A stretch of DNA of 64,000 bases from Sulfitobacter sp. M05 (lineage in GTDB: Bacteria > Pseudomonadota > Alphaproteobacteria > Rhodobacterales > Rhodobacteraceae): the NCBI RefSeq assembly GCF_029285175.1, contig NZ_JABEDH010000002.1, forward strand, positions 1,054,001-1,118,000. The letters are read 5' to 3'. The translations under genes and the position numbers were made by a program. Under the pieces are notes generated by a model. It worked only from the letters and a program-made list of their open reading frames with translations. It was not told where the DNA came from and did not search any database. Positions 8,795-17,903 of the stretch are shown here, one piece after another. The number at the start of each line of letters is the position of its first letter. Position 1 is the first letter of the stretch.

Positions 8795-10025
8795 CGATGG
8801 CCTTAGCCCCGAAGCGGGACCGGATGGCATCTGTGGCTCGTTCCGCTTTGCTGCGCTGGCCGGCGTCCGGATCCAGCAAATCACCAGCCATATCCGCCCC
8901 TTCGGCAGGGCATAAGTCGGAGATACCCACTCCGATCAACCGGTAGGGGCCGGTTTCGTCCAATTGATCAAACAGGGCGCGGGCGGTGCGGTAAATCCGG
9001 TCAGCCAGCTGCGTCGGGTCGCTTAGGGTGACGCGCCGCGTCAGACCGGTGAAGTTTCCCCGTTTCAGTTTCAGCGTGACAATGCGCCCGGCAATCTCCT
9101 TGGCTTTGGCCCTGTCAGCCACCTGTTCGGACAGCCGCCACAAGTGCCCGTCAAGGATATCGGGATCGGAGGTGTCTTGGTTAAAGGTGGTTTCCTTGGA
9201 AACAGATTTCACCGGATCATTGGCCGATATCCGGCGGTGATCCTGCCCGCGCGCCAGATGCCAAAGGCGTTCGCCCATGCCGCCAAACCGCGCGACGAGA
9301 TCAGCCTTGTCCCAGCGCAGCAGATCGGAAAATGTGCGGATGCCGGCCTTGTCCAGTGACATCTGTGACACGGCACCGACGCCCCAGATCAGTTTTACCG
9401 GACGATCCCGCAGGAAATCGGCGGTTTCTGCCTTGCCGATGACGGAAAACCCGTGCGGCTTGTCGAGGTCCGACGCGACCTTGGCGAGGAATTTATTGTG
9501 GCTCAGACCAATCGAACCGGTCAGCCCCAGTTCGTCTTTCATCCGCCGCACCAACCGCGCCAGCATCACCGCAGGTGGCGCGCCATGCAAACGGGCGGTG
9601 CCGGTCATGTCCAGAAAGGCTTCGTCCAGTGACAGGGGTTCGATGGCGGGGGTCAGTTCCCCCATCATCGCGCGGATGGCACGGGATGCCTCGACATAGG
9701 CATCCATGCGGGGCTTGATGATTACAGCCTCGGGGCACAGCTTGAGCGCCTGAAACATTGGCATGGCCGAGCGCACCCCGCGAATTCGCGCAACATAGCA
9801 GGCCGTCGAGACCACGCCGCGCCGGCCGCCGCCGATGATCACCGGTTTGCCGTTCAGCGCGGGGTTGTCACGTTTTTCAACTGAGGCATAAAAGGCGTCA
9901 CAATCCATATGCGCGATACACAGGCTGTCGAGTTCGTCATGCACCAGAACACGCGGGCTGCCACAGGCGGGACAGCGTCGTGCCGGGGCAATCTGGGACA
10001 GGCAATCGCGGCAAAGGGCAGCCAT
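8772..10025 (-). CDS. dinB: DNA polymerase IV with an N-terminal Cys4 zinc-ribbon-like extension
   Basis: This is a Y-family translesion polymerase of 417 residues from the chosen start, the ATG of MAALCRDC. The frame stays open to 10328, but that part overlaps the divergent Nudix gene and shows no homology. The catalytic palm begins at HMDCDAFYASVEKRD (Asp41), followed by the SLDEAFLDM motif with the second and third catalytic acids and the fingers segment KPVIIGGGRRGVVSTACYVAR. The C-terminal little-finger domain is complete. The first 25 residues carry Cys5, Cys8, Cys18 and Cys21, a small zinc-ribbon arrangement seen in roseobacter DinB proteins and absent from E. coli DinB. No LexA box was recognised. 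Confidence 0.93.
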   Translation of the reverse strand: MAALCRDCLSQIAPARRCPACGSPRVLVHDELDSLCIAHMDCDAFYASVEKRDNPALNGKPVIIGGGRRGVVSTACYVARIRGVRSAMPMFQALKLCPEAVIIKPRMDAYVEASRAIRAMMGELTPAIEPLSLDEAFLDMTGTARLHGAPPAVMLARLVRRMKDELGLTGSIGLSHNKFLAKVASDLDKPHGFSVIGKAETADFLRDRPVKLIWGVGAVSQMSLDKAGIRTFSDLLRWDKADLVARFGGMGERLWHLARGQDHRRISANDPVKSVSKETTFNQDTSDPDILDGHLWRLSEQVADRAKAKEIAGRIVTLKLKRGNFTGLTRRVTLSDPTQLADRIYRTARALFDQLDETGPYRLIGVGISDLCPAEGADMAGDLLDPDAGQRSKAERATDAIRSRFGAKAIVKGRALR

Positions 10026-10085
10026 GGCGGGACACCGGAATAAGACAAGAAGGTTCACGCGCAAGGTTAACGGGGACGGCGAGGA

Positions 10086-10637
10086 ATGAACACAGAGGAT
10101 GAAACGGGATTTACCGGCGCAAAAATGGCCTTGTTTTTGGGGCAGCGGCTTGTGGTGATCCTGCGTGACGATCTGCCGGGATTGCCGTTTGCAGGCCAGT
10201 GGGACCTGCCCGGGGGCGGTCGCGAAGGGCAGGAAACGCTGTTTAATTGCGTGCAACGTGAATGCCACGAAGAGCTGGGCCTGACCGTGTTGCCCGAAAA
10301 TGTCCTGTGGAAGCGACGATTTTTGCAAGAAAACACAGGTGATCCGGTGTGGTTCTTTGTGGCCCGCCTGCGCTCTGATGCGTCAGAAAGGATTGTGTTT
10401 GGCGATGAAGGGCAGGAATGGCGGATGATGGAGGTTGCAGAGTTTCTGCGTCATCCCAAAGGGATAACAGCCTTCCAAGACCGCTTGCGTCTTTACTTTG
10501 AGCAGATGGGCGAACTGCCTGCCAAGAAAAGCCCCCGCTGCCTTAAGCGGGGGAAAGGTGACGAACATCAGGAAGATCGAGTTCGTCGGGGAGTATCACC
10601 TGTTAAAAGCGTAGCACCAACACGGCCAATCACATAG
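10086..10637 (+). CDS. Nudix hydrolase
   Basis: This is a 183-residue protein with a standard Nudix box at residues 44-66: GGGREGQETLFNCVQRE followed by CHEELGL. It matches G-x5-E-x7-R-E-U-x-E-E-x-G-U and binds the catalytic metal. Such enzymes hydrolyse nucleoside diphosphates linked to another moiety; the preceding GQWDLPGG is typical of mutator/8-oxo-dGTP types, but the substrate is not determinable. The fold ends near residue 145 (LRLYFEQMGELPAKK). The remaining 38 residues are basic and low in structure, and they cover a hairpin that works as a terminator for the opposite strand. The ATG is directly preceded by GAGGA, with short spacing. Confidence 0.85.
   Translation: MNTEDETGFTGAKMALFLGQRLVVILRDDLPGLPFAGQWDLPGGGREGQETLFNCVQRECHEELGLTVLPENVLWKRRFLQENTGDPVWFFVARLRSDASERIVFGDEGQEWRMMEVAEFLRHPKGITAFQDRLRLYFEQMGELPAKKSPRCLKRGKGDEHQEDRVRRGVSPVKSVAPTRPIT
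10527..10553 (-). terminator. Rho-independent terminator for pyrF, inside the 3' end of the Nudix gene
   Basis: On the minus strand CCCCCGCT pairs with AGCGGGGG (10546-10553 with 10532-10539) around a six-base loop and is followed by CTTTTCTT. It is oriented to end the pyrF transcript, whose stop codon is about 155 bases upstream. It lies within the coding tail of the convergent Nudix gene. Confidence 0.65.
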
Positions 10638-10708
10638 CCAGGATTTCCTGACCAAGGGGTCAATTCGACCATTGTGCTGTTATTGCTACAGTCAGAGGTT
10701 GAATTTTT

Positions 10709-11413
10709 TCAGGCCGAAAGCTCGTCAATAATGGCGCTGGCGGCGGCGGCTGGATCGGTTGCTTGCCAGATCGGGCGGCCCACAACGATGTGATCAACCC
10801 CGTTTGCGATGGCCTGTGCCGGTGTCGCAACGCGCTTTTGATCGCCAAGCTCGGCCCCTTGCGGGCGCACACCGGGTGTGACGATTAGCTTGCCCTGGGC
10901 CTCGGGCAGAGCGCGGATTGCGGCAGCTTCCTGAGGGGAGGCAATGACACCGTCGGCACCGGCATCCAGCGCACGGGCGGCGCGGGTCAGCACCAGATCG
11001 GCCAGATCGCCATGCTGGATCAGAGAGGCGTCCAGATCAGAGCGGTCCAGCGACGTCAGGATGGTTACGCCGAGGATTTTCAGATTGCTGCCTGCGGCAC
11101 CTTCCTTGGCGGCGCGCACCACATGCGGGTCACCATGCACGGTCAGGAAATCCAGATCGAATTGTGCAAGCCCCCGCACTGCGGCCTCAACAGTTGCACC
11201 GATGTCGAACAGTTTCATATCCAGAAAAATACGTTTGCCCTGTTCCTGTTTCAACTCATTGGCCAGCGCCAGCCCGCCACCGGTCAGCATGCCCAATCCG
11301 ATTTTGTAAAATGAAACAGCATCGCCAAGCCGCGCGGCAAGATCAAGCCCGGCAACAGCGTTGGGAACATCAAGGGCAACGATCAGGCGGTCATCGGATA
11401 CGGGGGTAGACAT
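10709..11413 (-). CDS. pyrF: Orotidine-5'-phosphate decarboxylase
   Basis: PyrF catalyses the last step of UMP synthesis, decarboxylating orotidine 5'-phosphate. The protein has 234 residues from the ATG at 11413, which has AGGAG nine bases upstream; an extended frame to 11512 adds no family sequence. The TIM barrel motifs are present: IVALDVPN near the N-terminus, and IFLDMKLFDIGATVEAAV, which contains the catalytic D-x-K-x-x-D array. ILGVTILTSLD, TPGVRPQGAELGDQKRV and DHIVVGRPI form the phosphate-binding end. It is a stand-alone gene with its own terminator on the opposite strand of the Nudix gene. Confidence 0.95.
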   Translation of the reverse strand: MSTPVSDDRLIVALDVPNAVAGLDLAARLGDAVSFYKIGLGMLTGGGLALANELKQEQGKRIFLDMKLFDIGATVEAAVRGLAQFDLDFLTVHGDPHVVRAAKEGAAGSNLKILGVTILTSLDRSDLDASLIQHGDLADLVLTRAARALDAGADGVIASPQEAAAIRALPEAQGKLIVTPGVRPQGAELGDQKRVATPAQAIANGVDHIVVGRPIWQATDPAAAASAIIDELSA

Positions 11414-11576
11414 GGGGCAGGCTCCTGCTGGGAAATGTGCAAACGGCCCCGACATACGTGTCGGCGGCGGAACTGTCCATTGCCATGCCCCAGAAAAGCC
11501 GTGGCCGGCCACGTATAATGACCGGCCAAATGTAGATGTGAGGAAGATGCGTGCTGTGGCCGCGCGCGAACGCGGT

Positions 11577-11855
11577 TCAGGCGGCAGTTTTCAGGTGTTG
11601 ACCTTCTGCTGTCAGCTCGGCTTGCGCGGTGTGTTCCTCTCTGTAGGTGTGCAGGCTGTCGCCGTCCGCGTGGCGGTGTTTGGCCTGCTGTGTCAGCTTG
11701 AATGCCGCCATGGCCAAGGGCATCATCAGCGCCCCCTCAACCGCACAGGGGTAGTGGTATACGCTGCTGTCCGCCCTGAGTTCGACATTCGCCTCGAACA
11801 TATTGGTGACGGGATTGTACCTGATCATTTCAGGGGTAACTTTCGTGATCTGCAT
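11577..11855 (-). CDS. Small conserved hypothetical protein
   Basis: This is a 92-residue protein of unknown function. The start at 11855 is chosen because GGAGG lies six bases upstream; the frame extends to 11900 with an Arg-rich stretch that looks non-coding. The sequence is compact and soluble (ITKVTPEMIRYNPVTNMFEA, then AVEGALMMPLAMAAFKLTQQA), with a beta-rich N-terminal part and one central helix. There is no signal peptide or membrane segment. It resembles roseobacter orphan proteins that I cannot tie to a named family. It is transcribed alone. Confidence 0.6.
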   Translation of the reverse strand: MQITKVTPEMIRYNPVTNMFEANVELRADSSVYHYPCAVEGALMMPLAMAAFKLTQQAKHRHADGDSLHTYREEHTAQAELTAEGQHLKTAA

Positions 11856-11993
11856 TTTACGCCTCCGGTGCCTGACCCTTTTGTTGGGCCTTAGGGTCAC
11901 TCTGCGCCAAGGCTCCGGGGTGAGATAAGGGGAAAAAGCTCTGGTTTGTGCCCCTGAGCAGAGGCGCGGGATAAAGGAGGGCTGAACTCAGGG

Positions 11994-12233
11994 TTGGAGA
12001 GGCCGGCGCGAAATTGCCCTGATTTTATCGGGTGGTTAGGATTTTACGTTCGTTTAACCCAGCAGAAATTTGGGCGCATGTTGTACCCAATGAAAATGCC
12101 CCTAACCTTCATTGATAACGAGACCACGGCGATTAACGATGTGGTGACGGCGGATGTTGTTTCGCACTTGGGTGATATGGCATCGCATATCATAAAGGTA
12201 TATCCCGAAGGTGATCTTATCGCTTTGGGGTGA
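11994..12233 (+). CDS. Possible small hypothetical protein
   Basis: This short open frame of up to 79 codons may be real from the internal Met before KMPLTFIDNET, giving about 47 residues ending HIIKVYPEGDLIALG. Third-position base use looks coding-like in the second half. No good ribosome site precedes any of the possible starts, and no family was recognised. It could equally be chance; the surrounding DNA carries the clpB promoter region. Confidence 0.25.
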   Translation: MERPARNCPDFIGWLGFYVRLTQQKFGRMLYPMKMPLTFIDNETTAINDVVTADVVSHLGDMASHIIKVYPEGDLIALG

Positions 12234-12295
12234 CGTTCGGCCCTGCTTGCGCGGGAGGCGCGGGCGGAAAATGACCAGATTTACAGGTTGGTCTA

Positions 12296-12323
12296 CTTGA
12301 ACCTGCGGGCGGGCTTCCCAAAT
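12296..12323 (+). promoter_or_regulatory. Candidate sigma-32 (RpoH) heat-shock promoter of clpB
   Basis: CTTGAA at 12296-12301 and CCCAAAT at 12317-12323 are separated by 15 bases. This resembles the RpoH pattern CTTGAAA-(13-15)-CCCCATNT. It lies about 80 bases before the clpB start, and clpB is a standard RpoH target. Confidence 0.45.
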
Positions 12324-12400
12324 TAATCATGAGGCCCAAAAATATGCGTGCCGCCAAGCGGGCGCAACACAACCGGGCGCTTGTAAAAAGGAGAGATACC

Positions 12401-15016
12401 ATGGACTTGAGCAAGTTCACGGAGCGGTCGCGCGGGTTCATCCAAGCGGCGCAAACCATCGCAACACGCGAGAACCACCAACGGCTGACACCCGAGCATA
12501 TCCTACAGGCTTTGCTGGATGATGATCAGGGGCTGGCCAGCAATCTTATTTCTGCCTCAGGTGCGGATGCCAATCGGGTACGCGAGGCACTACAGCTGTC
12601 GATGGGCAAACTGCCCAAGGTGACGGGTGATGCGGCGCAGGTCTATCTGGACAATGCAACCACCAAGGTTCTGGCCGAGGCGGAGGCGTTGGCGAAAAAG
12701 GCTGGTGATAGCTTTGTGCCGGTCGAACGCATCCTGATGGCGCTGTGCATGATCAAATCCGGCGCCAAGGCGGCGCTTGAGGCGGGCAAGGTCACGGCGC
12801 AGGGGTTGAACACTGCGATCAATGACATTCGCAAAGGGCGCACGGCAGATACTGCAAGTGCTGAAGACGGTTATGAGGCGTTAAAGAAATACAGCACCGA
12901 TTTGACGGCGCGGGCCGAAGAGGGCCGGATTGATCCAATTATCGGGCGCGACGAGGAAATCCGCCGCGCAATGCAGGTCTTGAGCCGTCGTACCAAGAAC
13001 AATCCGGTGCTTATCGGGGAGCCGGGCGTGGGTAAGACCGCGATTGCCGAGGGTATGGCCCTGCGCATTGTCAACGGTGACGTGCCAGAGTCCTTGCGCA
13101 ACAAGAAGCTGCTGAGCCTCGATATGGGCGCATTGATTGCTGGGGCGAAATATCGCGGCGAGTTCGAAGAACGGCTGAAAGCGGTGCTGACCGAAGTGAC
13201 CGAAGCGGCGGGCGAGATCGTCTTGTTCATCGACGAGATGCATACGCTGGTGGGCGCAGGCAAAGCGGATGGCGCGATGGATGCGTCCAACCTGCTGAAG
13301 CCGGCGCTGGCGCGGGGTGAGCTGCACTGTATCGGTGCGACCACGCTGGACGAATATCGCAAACATGTTGAAAAAGACGCAGCCCTTGCGCGGCGTTTCC
13401 AGCCAGTGATTGTGCAGGAGCCAACGGTGGAAGACACGATTTCCATCCTGCGCGGCATCAAAGAGAAATACGAGCTGCACCATGGTGTGCGCATTGCCGA
13501 CAGTGCTTTGGTTGCGGCGGCAACGCTTTCGCATCGCTACATCACCGACCGGTTCCTGCCGGACAAGGCGATCGACCTGATGGACGAGGCCGCCAGCCGG
13601 TTGCGCATGGAAGTGGACAGCAAGCCCGAAGAGCTTGACGCGCTGGACCGCCAGATCATGCAATTGCAGATCGAAGAGGCGGCGCTGAAGCTGGAGGATG
13701 ATCAGGCGTCGAAAGACCGGCTTGAGACCTTGCAAAAGGATCTGGCCGATTTGCAGGAGAAATCCGCCGAGATGACGGCAAGCTGGCAGGCTGAACGCGA
13801 CAAGCTGGCCGGTGCCCGTGACATCAAGGAAAAGCTGGATCAGGCCCGCGCCGAGTTGGAAATTGCCAAACGTGAAAGCAATCTGGCGAAGGCGGGCGAG
13901 CTGTCTTACGGGGTGATCCCGCAGCTTGAAAAAGACCTTGAGGCGGCGGAGTCCCGCGAAGAGGGAATGATGGTCGAAGAGGCCGTACGCCCTGACCAGA
14001 TCGCCAGTGTTGTTGAACGCTGGACAGGTATTCCGGCGGGCAAGATGCTGGAAGGTGAGCGGGACAAGCTTTTGCGGATGGAAGACCAGTTGCATGGTCG
14101 TGTGATCGGGCAGAATTCTGCGGTGACGGCGGTGGCCAATGCGGTGCGCCGTGCGCGGGCTGGTCTGAACGATGAAAACCGCCCGCTGGGCAGCTTCCTG
14201 TTCCTTGGGCCAACTGGCGTGGGTAAGACCGAGCTGACCAAGGCGGTGGCCGAGTTCCTGTTTGATGACGACAACGCGATGGTGCGGATTGATATGTCGG
14301 AGTTCATGGAGAAACACGCGGTGGCCCGGCTGATCGGTGCGCCTCCCGGCTATGTCGGGTATGACGAGGGCGGTGTTTTGACCGAAGCGGTGCGGCGCAG
14401 GCCCTATCAGGTTGTGCTGTTTGATGAGGTCGAAAAGGCCCACCCGGATGTGTTCAACGTTCTGTTGCAGGTCTTGGACGATGGGGTGCTGACCGATGGT
14501 CAGGGCCGCACGGTTGATTTCAAGCAGACGCTGATCATTCTGACGTCGAACCTTGGGGCGCAAGCGCTGAGCCAACTGCCCGATGGCGGTGATATGGCGG
14601 CCGCAAAGCGCGACGTGATGGATGCGGTGCGGGCGCACTTCCGCCCCGAGTTTCTGAACCGTCTGGACGAGACTGTGATCTTTGACCGTCTGGCCCGCGA
14701 GGACATGGCAGGGATCGTCGATATCCAGTTGGGTCGTTTGCTGAAACGGCTTGCCGGTCGCAAGATTGATCTGGCTTTGGACGATGGTGCGCGACAGTGG
14801 TTGGCTGATGAAGGCTATGATCCGGTATTCGGTGCGCGGCCTTTGAAACGGGTCATTCAGCGGACGCTACAGAACCCGCTTGCCGAGATGCTGTTGTCGG
14901 GTGATGTACGCGATGGCGACCGGATCGAGGTCAGTGCAGGTGCGGACGGGTTGATCATTGGCGACCGGATCGCGGCCAGTAACCGGCCCAAACCTGACGA
15001 TGCCACCGTGCATTAA
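12401..15016 (+). CDS. clpB: ATP-dependent chaperone ClpB
   Basis: ClpB is the hexameric AAA+ disaggregase that pulls polypeptides from aggregates together with DnaK. The start at 12401 ([10 protein letters not shown]) has AAGGAG seven bases upstream. It gives 871 residues, near the usual 860-870. In order there are an N-terminal Clp-N repeat domain, the first AAA+ module (Walker A GEPGVGKT, Walker [15 protein letters not shown]), a long coiled-coil middle domain (about 410-525), the second AAA+ module ([21 protein letters not shown]) and the C-terminal D2-small domain. The middle domain identifies it as ClpB rather than ClpA or ClpC. A sigma-32-like promoter precedes it and a strong terminator follows. 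Confidence 0.97.
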   Translation: MDLSKFTERSRGFIQAAQTIATRENHQRLTPEHILQALLDDDQGLASNLISASGADANRVREALQLSMGKLPKVTGDAAQVYLDNATTKVLAEAEALAKKAGDSFVPVERILMALCMIKSGAKAALEAGKVTAQGLNTAINDIRKGRTADTASAEDGYEALKKYSTDLTARAEEGRIDPIIGRDEEIRRAMQVLSRRTKNNPVLIGEPGVGKTAIAEGMALRIVNGDVPESLRNKKLLSLDMGALIAGAKYRGEFEERLKAVLTEVTEAAGEIVLFIDEMHTLVGAGKADGAMDASNLLKPALARGELHCIGATTLDEYRKHVEKDAALARRFQPVIVQEPTVEDTISILRGIKEKYELHHGVRIADSALVAAATLSHRYITDRFLPDKAIDLMDEAASRLRMEVDSKPEELDALDRQIMQLQIEEAALKLEDDQASKDRLETLQKDLADLQEKSAEMTASWQAERDKLAGARDIKEKLDQARAELEIAKRESNLAKAGELSYGVIPQLEKDLEAAESREEGMMVEEAVRPDQIASVVERWTGIPAGKMLEGERDKLLRMEDQLHGRVIGQNSAVTAVANAVRRARAGLNDENRPLGSFLFLGPTGVGKTELTKAVAEFLFDDDNAMVRIDMSEFMEKHAVARLIGAPPGYVGYDEGGVLTEAVRRRPYQVVLFDEVEKAHPDVFNVLLQVLDDGVLTDGQGRTVDFKQTLIILTSNLGAQALSQLPDGGDMAAAKRDVMDAVRAHFRPEFLNRLDETVIFDRLAREDMAGIVDIQLGRLLKRLAGRKIDLALDDGARQWLADEGYDPVFGARPLKRVIQRTLQNPLAEMLLSGDVRDGDRIEVSAGADGLIIGDRIAASNRPKPDDATVH

Positions 15017-15037
15017 TCCTCTCGACACATAGGAAAG

Positions 15038-15067
15038 AAAGGCCGGCGGATTACGTCGGCCTTTTTT
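15038..15067 (+). terminator. Rho-independent terminator of clpB
   Basis: AAAGGCCG (15038-15045) pairs with CGGCCTTT (15057-15064), and the T run continues to 15067. It lies 21 bases after the clpB stop. Confidence 0.85.
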
Positions 15068-15103
15068 GTGGTGCCAAGGGGCATGTTGTGGTTTGAGGTC
15101 CCT

Positions 15104-15751
15104 ATGTGGAAAGCAAAATATGTATTATTCGATTGTGATGGCGTTCTGGTCGACAGCGAGACGTTGACGCATAACTTGTTGTCGCAAGAGCTGGGCCGGT
15201 ATGGTCTGGCTATCCCCGCGCAGGAGGTGGGGCGGATGTTTGTCGGCGGCACCATGGCGGGTGTCATGCAGACCGCGCGGCAGATGGGGGCGGAATTGCC
15301 GTCGGATTGGGTGGCGCAGTTCAACCAAAAACTGTTCGCGCGATTGGCTGCCGACTGCGAGATCATTCCGGGTGTTGTGCTCTTGTTGGACAGGTTGGAT
15401 GCGGCGGGTATCGGCTATGCGACATGTTCAAACGGGCCGATCGCAAAGATGGACGTGACATTGGGCCGGTGCGGGGTGAAGAACCGTTTGGCAGGTCGGA
15501 TCTTTAGCGCGCATGACTGTGCTGCTGCAAAACCGGCCCCTGATGTTTATCTCAAGGCTGCGGATGTTGCCGGGGTTGATCCGGCAGACTGTGCGGTCAT
15601 TGAAGACAGTGCGACAGGTGCGCGGGCAGGGGCGGCTGCGGGAATGCGGTGTTTCGGGTTTTGCGCCGAGACGGATGCGGAAAATCTGTCGCCCCATTGC
15701 ACGGCATTATTTGACGATATGGACCAGCTGCCAGGGTTGCTTGGCCTGTGA
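15104..15751 (+). CDS. HAD-superfamily phosphatase (phosphoglycolate phosphatase / beta-phosphoglucomutase-like)
   Basis: This is a 215-residue cytosolic haloacid-dehalogenase-type hydrolase. Motif I is FDCDGVLVDSE near residue 8, with the nucleophile and acid/base aspartates. The alpha-helical cap follows. Motif II is TCSNGP, motif III the Lys in AAAKPAPDVYLKA, and motif IV VIEDSATGARAG. The start is taken at 15104 (MWKAKYVLFD); upstream in-frame starts at 15068 and 15083 lie in or near the clpB terminator. The cap type fits sugar-phosphate or phosphoglycolate phosphatases. The specific substrate cannot be told. Confidence 0.85.
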   Translation: MWKAKYVLFDCDGVLVDSETLTHNLLSQELGRYGLAIPAQEVGRMFVGGTMAGVMQTARQMGAELPSDWVAQFNQKLFARLAADCEIIPGVVLLLDRLDAAGIGYATCSNGPIAKMDVTLGRCGVKNRLAGRIFSAHDCAAAKPAPDVYLKAADVAGVDPADCAVIEDSATGARAGAAAGMRCFGFCAETDAENLSPHCTALFDDMDQLPGLLGL

Positions 15752-15853
15752 CATCTGACAATCCGGTGTGGTTATTGAAATGATCGGCGAAATCCTTGGT
15801 CAAAGCCGGCGCAGCTCTTAGGTTCTTGGGGACACGCAAAAGGAGCATTCCGC

Positions 15854-16759
15854 ATGGCGCACCGTTGGACCAATACACTTACCCATAGCGATATCACCCC
15901 GCACCGGGCATTTCTGAACCGGCGGCAGGTGATGGCGGGACTGGCGGCCGGTGTCGGATTGGCGGGCATTGGCAGAGCGGCGCAGGCCGCAGACGCGCTT
16001 GAGCCCAACAGCTATGAAGATATCACCCAGTACAATAATTTTTACGAGTTCGGCACCGGCAAGACCGATCCGGCCCGCAATGCCCATACGCTGACCACTT
16101 CGCCCTGGAAGGTCACGATTGACGGGATGGTCGACAAGCCGGGTGATTATTCCATGGAAAGCATCATGGAGGCGATGACCATCGAGGAACGGATTTACCG
16201 GTTCCGCTGTGTTGAGGCATGGTCGATGGTGATCCCGTGGAATGGTTTTGAACTGGCCGACCTGCTGACGATGGCCGGTGTGCAGTCGGATGCGAAATAC
16301 GTTGCCTTCGAAACCGCGAACCGTCCGGACGAGATGCCCGGCGTGCGTTTCCCTGCGCTGGACTGGCCCTATGTCGAAGGATTGCGGCTGGACGAGGCGA
16401 TGCACCCCCTGACGATTATGGCAACGGGGATTTTCGGCAAACCGATCCCGAACCAGAACGGCGCACCCATGCGGTTGGTGGTGCCGTGGAAATACGGATT
16501 CAAATCCATCAAGTCGATTGTGCGGATCACCCTGACCGACCAAGAGCCGCCGACCAGCTGGAACAAGGCGAATGCGCGCGAATACGGGTTCTATAGTAAT
16601 GTGAACCCCGAAGTGAGCCACCCACGCTGGTCTCAAGCAAGTGAACGGGCCGTCGGCGGGGGATTGTTTGCGCGCCGTCAGCCGACGTTAATGTTTAACG
16701 GCTATGAGAAAGAGGTTGCGGCCCTTTATGACGGCATGGACCTGAAGACGAATTTTTAA
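15854..16759 (+). CDS. msrP: Protein-methionine-sulfoxide reductase catalytic subunit MsrP
   Basis: MsrP (YedY) is a periplasmic molybdopterin enzyme that reduces methionine sulfoxide in oxidised envelope proteins. The 301-residue precursor has a twin-arginine signal, [19 protein letters not shown], with the arginines at 23-24. The Mo ligand is Cys119 in [11 protein letters not shown]. The oxidoreductase molybdopterin domain continues through [19 protein letters not shown], the cofactor-binding segment. AAGGAG eight bases before the ATG supports the start. Its membrane partner msrQ follows 51 bases downstream and would deliver electrons from the respiratory chain. Confidence 0.95.
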   Translation: MAHRWTNTLTHSDITPHRAFLNRRQVMAGLAAGVGLAGIGRAAQAADALEPNSYEDITQYNNFYEFGTGKTDPARNAHTLTTSPWKVTIDGMVDKPGDYSMESIMEAMTIEERIYRFRCVEAWSMVIPWNGFELADLLTMAGVQSDAKYVAFETANRPDEMPGVRFPALDWPYVEGLRLDEAMHPLTIMATGIFGKPIPNQNGAPMRLVVPWKYGFKSIKSIVRITLTDQEPPTSWNKANAREYGFYSNVNPEVSHPRWSQASERAVGGGLFARRQPTLMFNGYEKEVAALYDGMDLKTNF

Positions 16760-16810
16760 CGCATATATATAGTATAGGCGGGAACGGTCGCAGGGGCGCG
16801 GATAGGGCTG

Positions 16811-17422
16811 ATGGACAGGATCAAAGATCAGATCAACGCAAATGCGCGGCGCGTCCCGACATGGGCCGTCTATATTCTATGTCTTCTGCCCGCGCCTTAC
16901 TTCTTCTATCTCGCGGTGACGGGCAGCCTTGGCCCCGATCCTGTCAAACCGCTTGAGCATAAATATGGCGAGCTGGCCTTGCAGCTGTTGATTGCCGGAT
17001 TATGCATCACGCCGCTGCGCCAGCATCTTGGGATCAACCTGATCAAGTTCCGCCGGAGCTTGGGCGTGCTGGCTTTTACCTATGCTGCGTTTCATCTGTT
17101 GATCTGGGCGGTGTTGGATGTCCAATCACTGGGACGTGTGATCGAGGATGTGATTAAACGTCCCTATATCACCATCGGTATGGCGGGGTTTGCCCTGTTG
17201 CTGCCCCTGGCGATCACATCAAACAACTATTCGGTGCGTAAGCTGGGGCCGACATGGCGCAAACTGCACAAGCTGACCTATCCCGCGGTGTTGCTGGGCG
17301 GGGTGCATTACATATGGTTGGTAAAGGGCATCCAGATCGAACCGTTGATCTATTTAGCGGTGATCCTTGGATTGTTGGCACTGCGATATTGGCCCAAGCG
17401 GCGCGCCAGATCCCCCGCGTAG
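16811..17422 (+). CDS. msrQ: Heme-binding membrane subunit MsrQ
   Basis: MsrQ (YedZ) is a ferric-reductase-like b-type haem protein of the inner membrane that passes electrons from quinol or flavin reductase to MsrP. The 203 residues contain about six hydrophobic helices. Conserved histidines that can ligate haem are visible in AAFHLLIWAVL, WRKLHKLTYPAVLLGGVHYIW and nearby. It forms an operon with msrP and ends at a clear terminator. Confidence 0.95.
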   Translation: MDRIKDQINANARRVPTWAVYILCLLPAPYFFYLAVTGSLGPDPVKPLEHKYGELALQLLIAGLCITPLRQHLGINLIKFRRSLGVLAFTYAAFHLLIWAVLDVQSLGRVIEDVIKRPYITIGMAGFALLLPLAITSNNYSVRKLGPTWRKLHKLTYPAVLLGGVHYIWLVKGIQIEPLIYLAVILGLLALRYWPKRRARSPA

Positions 17423-17448
17423 AGGGACAATATATATAGTGAAGCTGT

Positions 17449-17474
17449 AAAAGCCGTCCCAAGGGGCGGCTTTT
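17449..17474 (+). terminator. Rho-independent terminator of msrPQ
   Basis: AAAAGCCGTCCC pairs with GGGGCGGCTTTT around a short loop, with one mismatch, and ends in four T residues. It starts 26 bases after the msrQ stop. Confidence 0.8.
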
Positions 17475-17590
17475 CGCGTTTGGGGCGAAGGCTGGGGCGA
17501 TTCCATGGAATTCTGGCGAAAGATCGGTCCGGAATCAGGCGCTGCGGATCGAATCTTGGGCATTCTGCGGAGTCATTTTGACCACCTTTC

Positions 17591-17612
17591 CGGTGAATCG
17601 CCCGATTCACCG
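17591..17612. repeat. Nine-base perfect inverted repeat
   Basis: CGGTGAATC at 17591-17599 and GATTCACCG at 17604-17612 are separated by four bases. Further partial copies of the GAATCGG/CCGATTC unit follow to 17652. No T run follows, so it is not an obvious terminator. It may be a protein-binding site or the remnant of a mobile-element end. Confidence 0.5.
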
Positions 17613-17707
17613 ATTCACTTCACCGGAATCGGAGTGTGTTTGGTGTGAATCGGAGCGTTTGTGTTGGGGATTTTGGTGTGCGTCTTTGTTTGTCTTGTTG
17701 GTAAGTC

Positions 17708-17716
17708 TGTGGATAA
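17708..17716 (-). promoter_or_regulatory. Perfect DnaA box (single)
   Basis: The minus strand reads TTATCCACA, the consensus high-affinity DnaA nonamer. No cluster of further boxes was seen nearby, so there is no case for an origin here. It could be a regulatory or titration site upstream of the rRNA promoter, or chance. Confidence 0.4.
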
Positions 17717-17874
17717 CACAAGATGTGCGTTTGTTGGTGTGAGTGCTGCCCTTTGGTCAGGGCAATAAAGCTGCTTGTTGTTAGGTGTTTGCGCAAGAAT
17801 TGGGATGCAAGGGGCTGAAAACATGGGAAAAACGTTTTGCGTTACAAAAACTTCGCATTTCTGGAAAAAAGCGC

Positions 17875-17903
17875 TTGCGGGTCTGAGCCAGTAACACTAG
17901 AAC
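17875..17903 (+). promoter_or_regulatory. Candidate rRNA operon promoter
   Basis: TTGCGG at 17875-17880 and TAGAAC at 17898-17903 are separated by exactly 17 bases. The A-rich stretch just upstream (17864-17870) and C/G-rich sequence just after fit roseobacter rRNA promoters. The mature 16S begins about 400 bases downstream. Confidence 0.6.

Noticed and set aside
12881-14638. A 585-codon open frame opposite clpB
   Set aside because: It lies entirely antisense to clpB, has no ribosome site and no recognisable product; long antisense frames are expected in GC-rich coding DNA.
17350-17610. Minus-strand open frame overlapping msrQ and its terminator
   Set aside because: It crosses a clear terminator and the msrQ coding region and has no homology.
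17708-17716. A replication origin
   Set aside because: Only one DnaA box is present, with no AT-rich unwinding element beside it and no dnaA, hemE or parAB genes.
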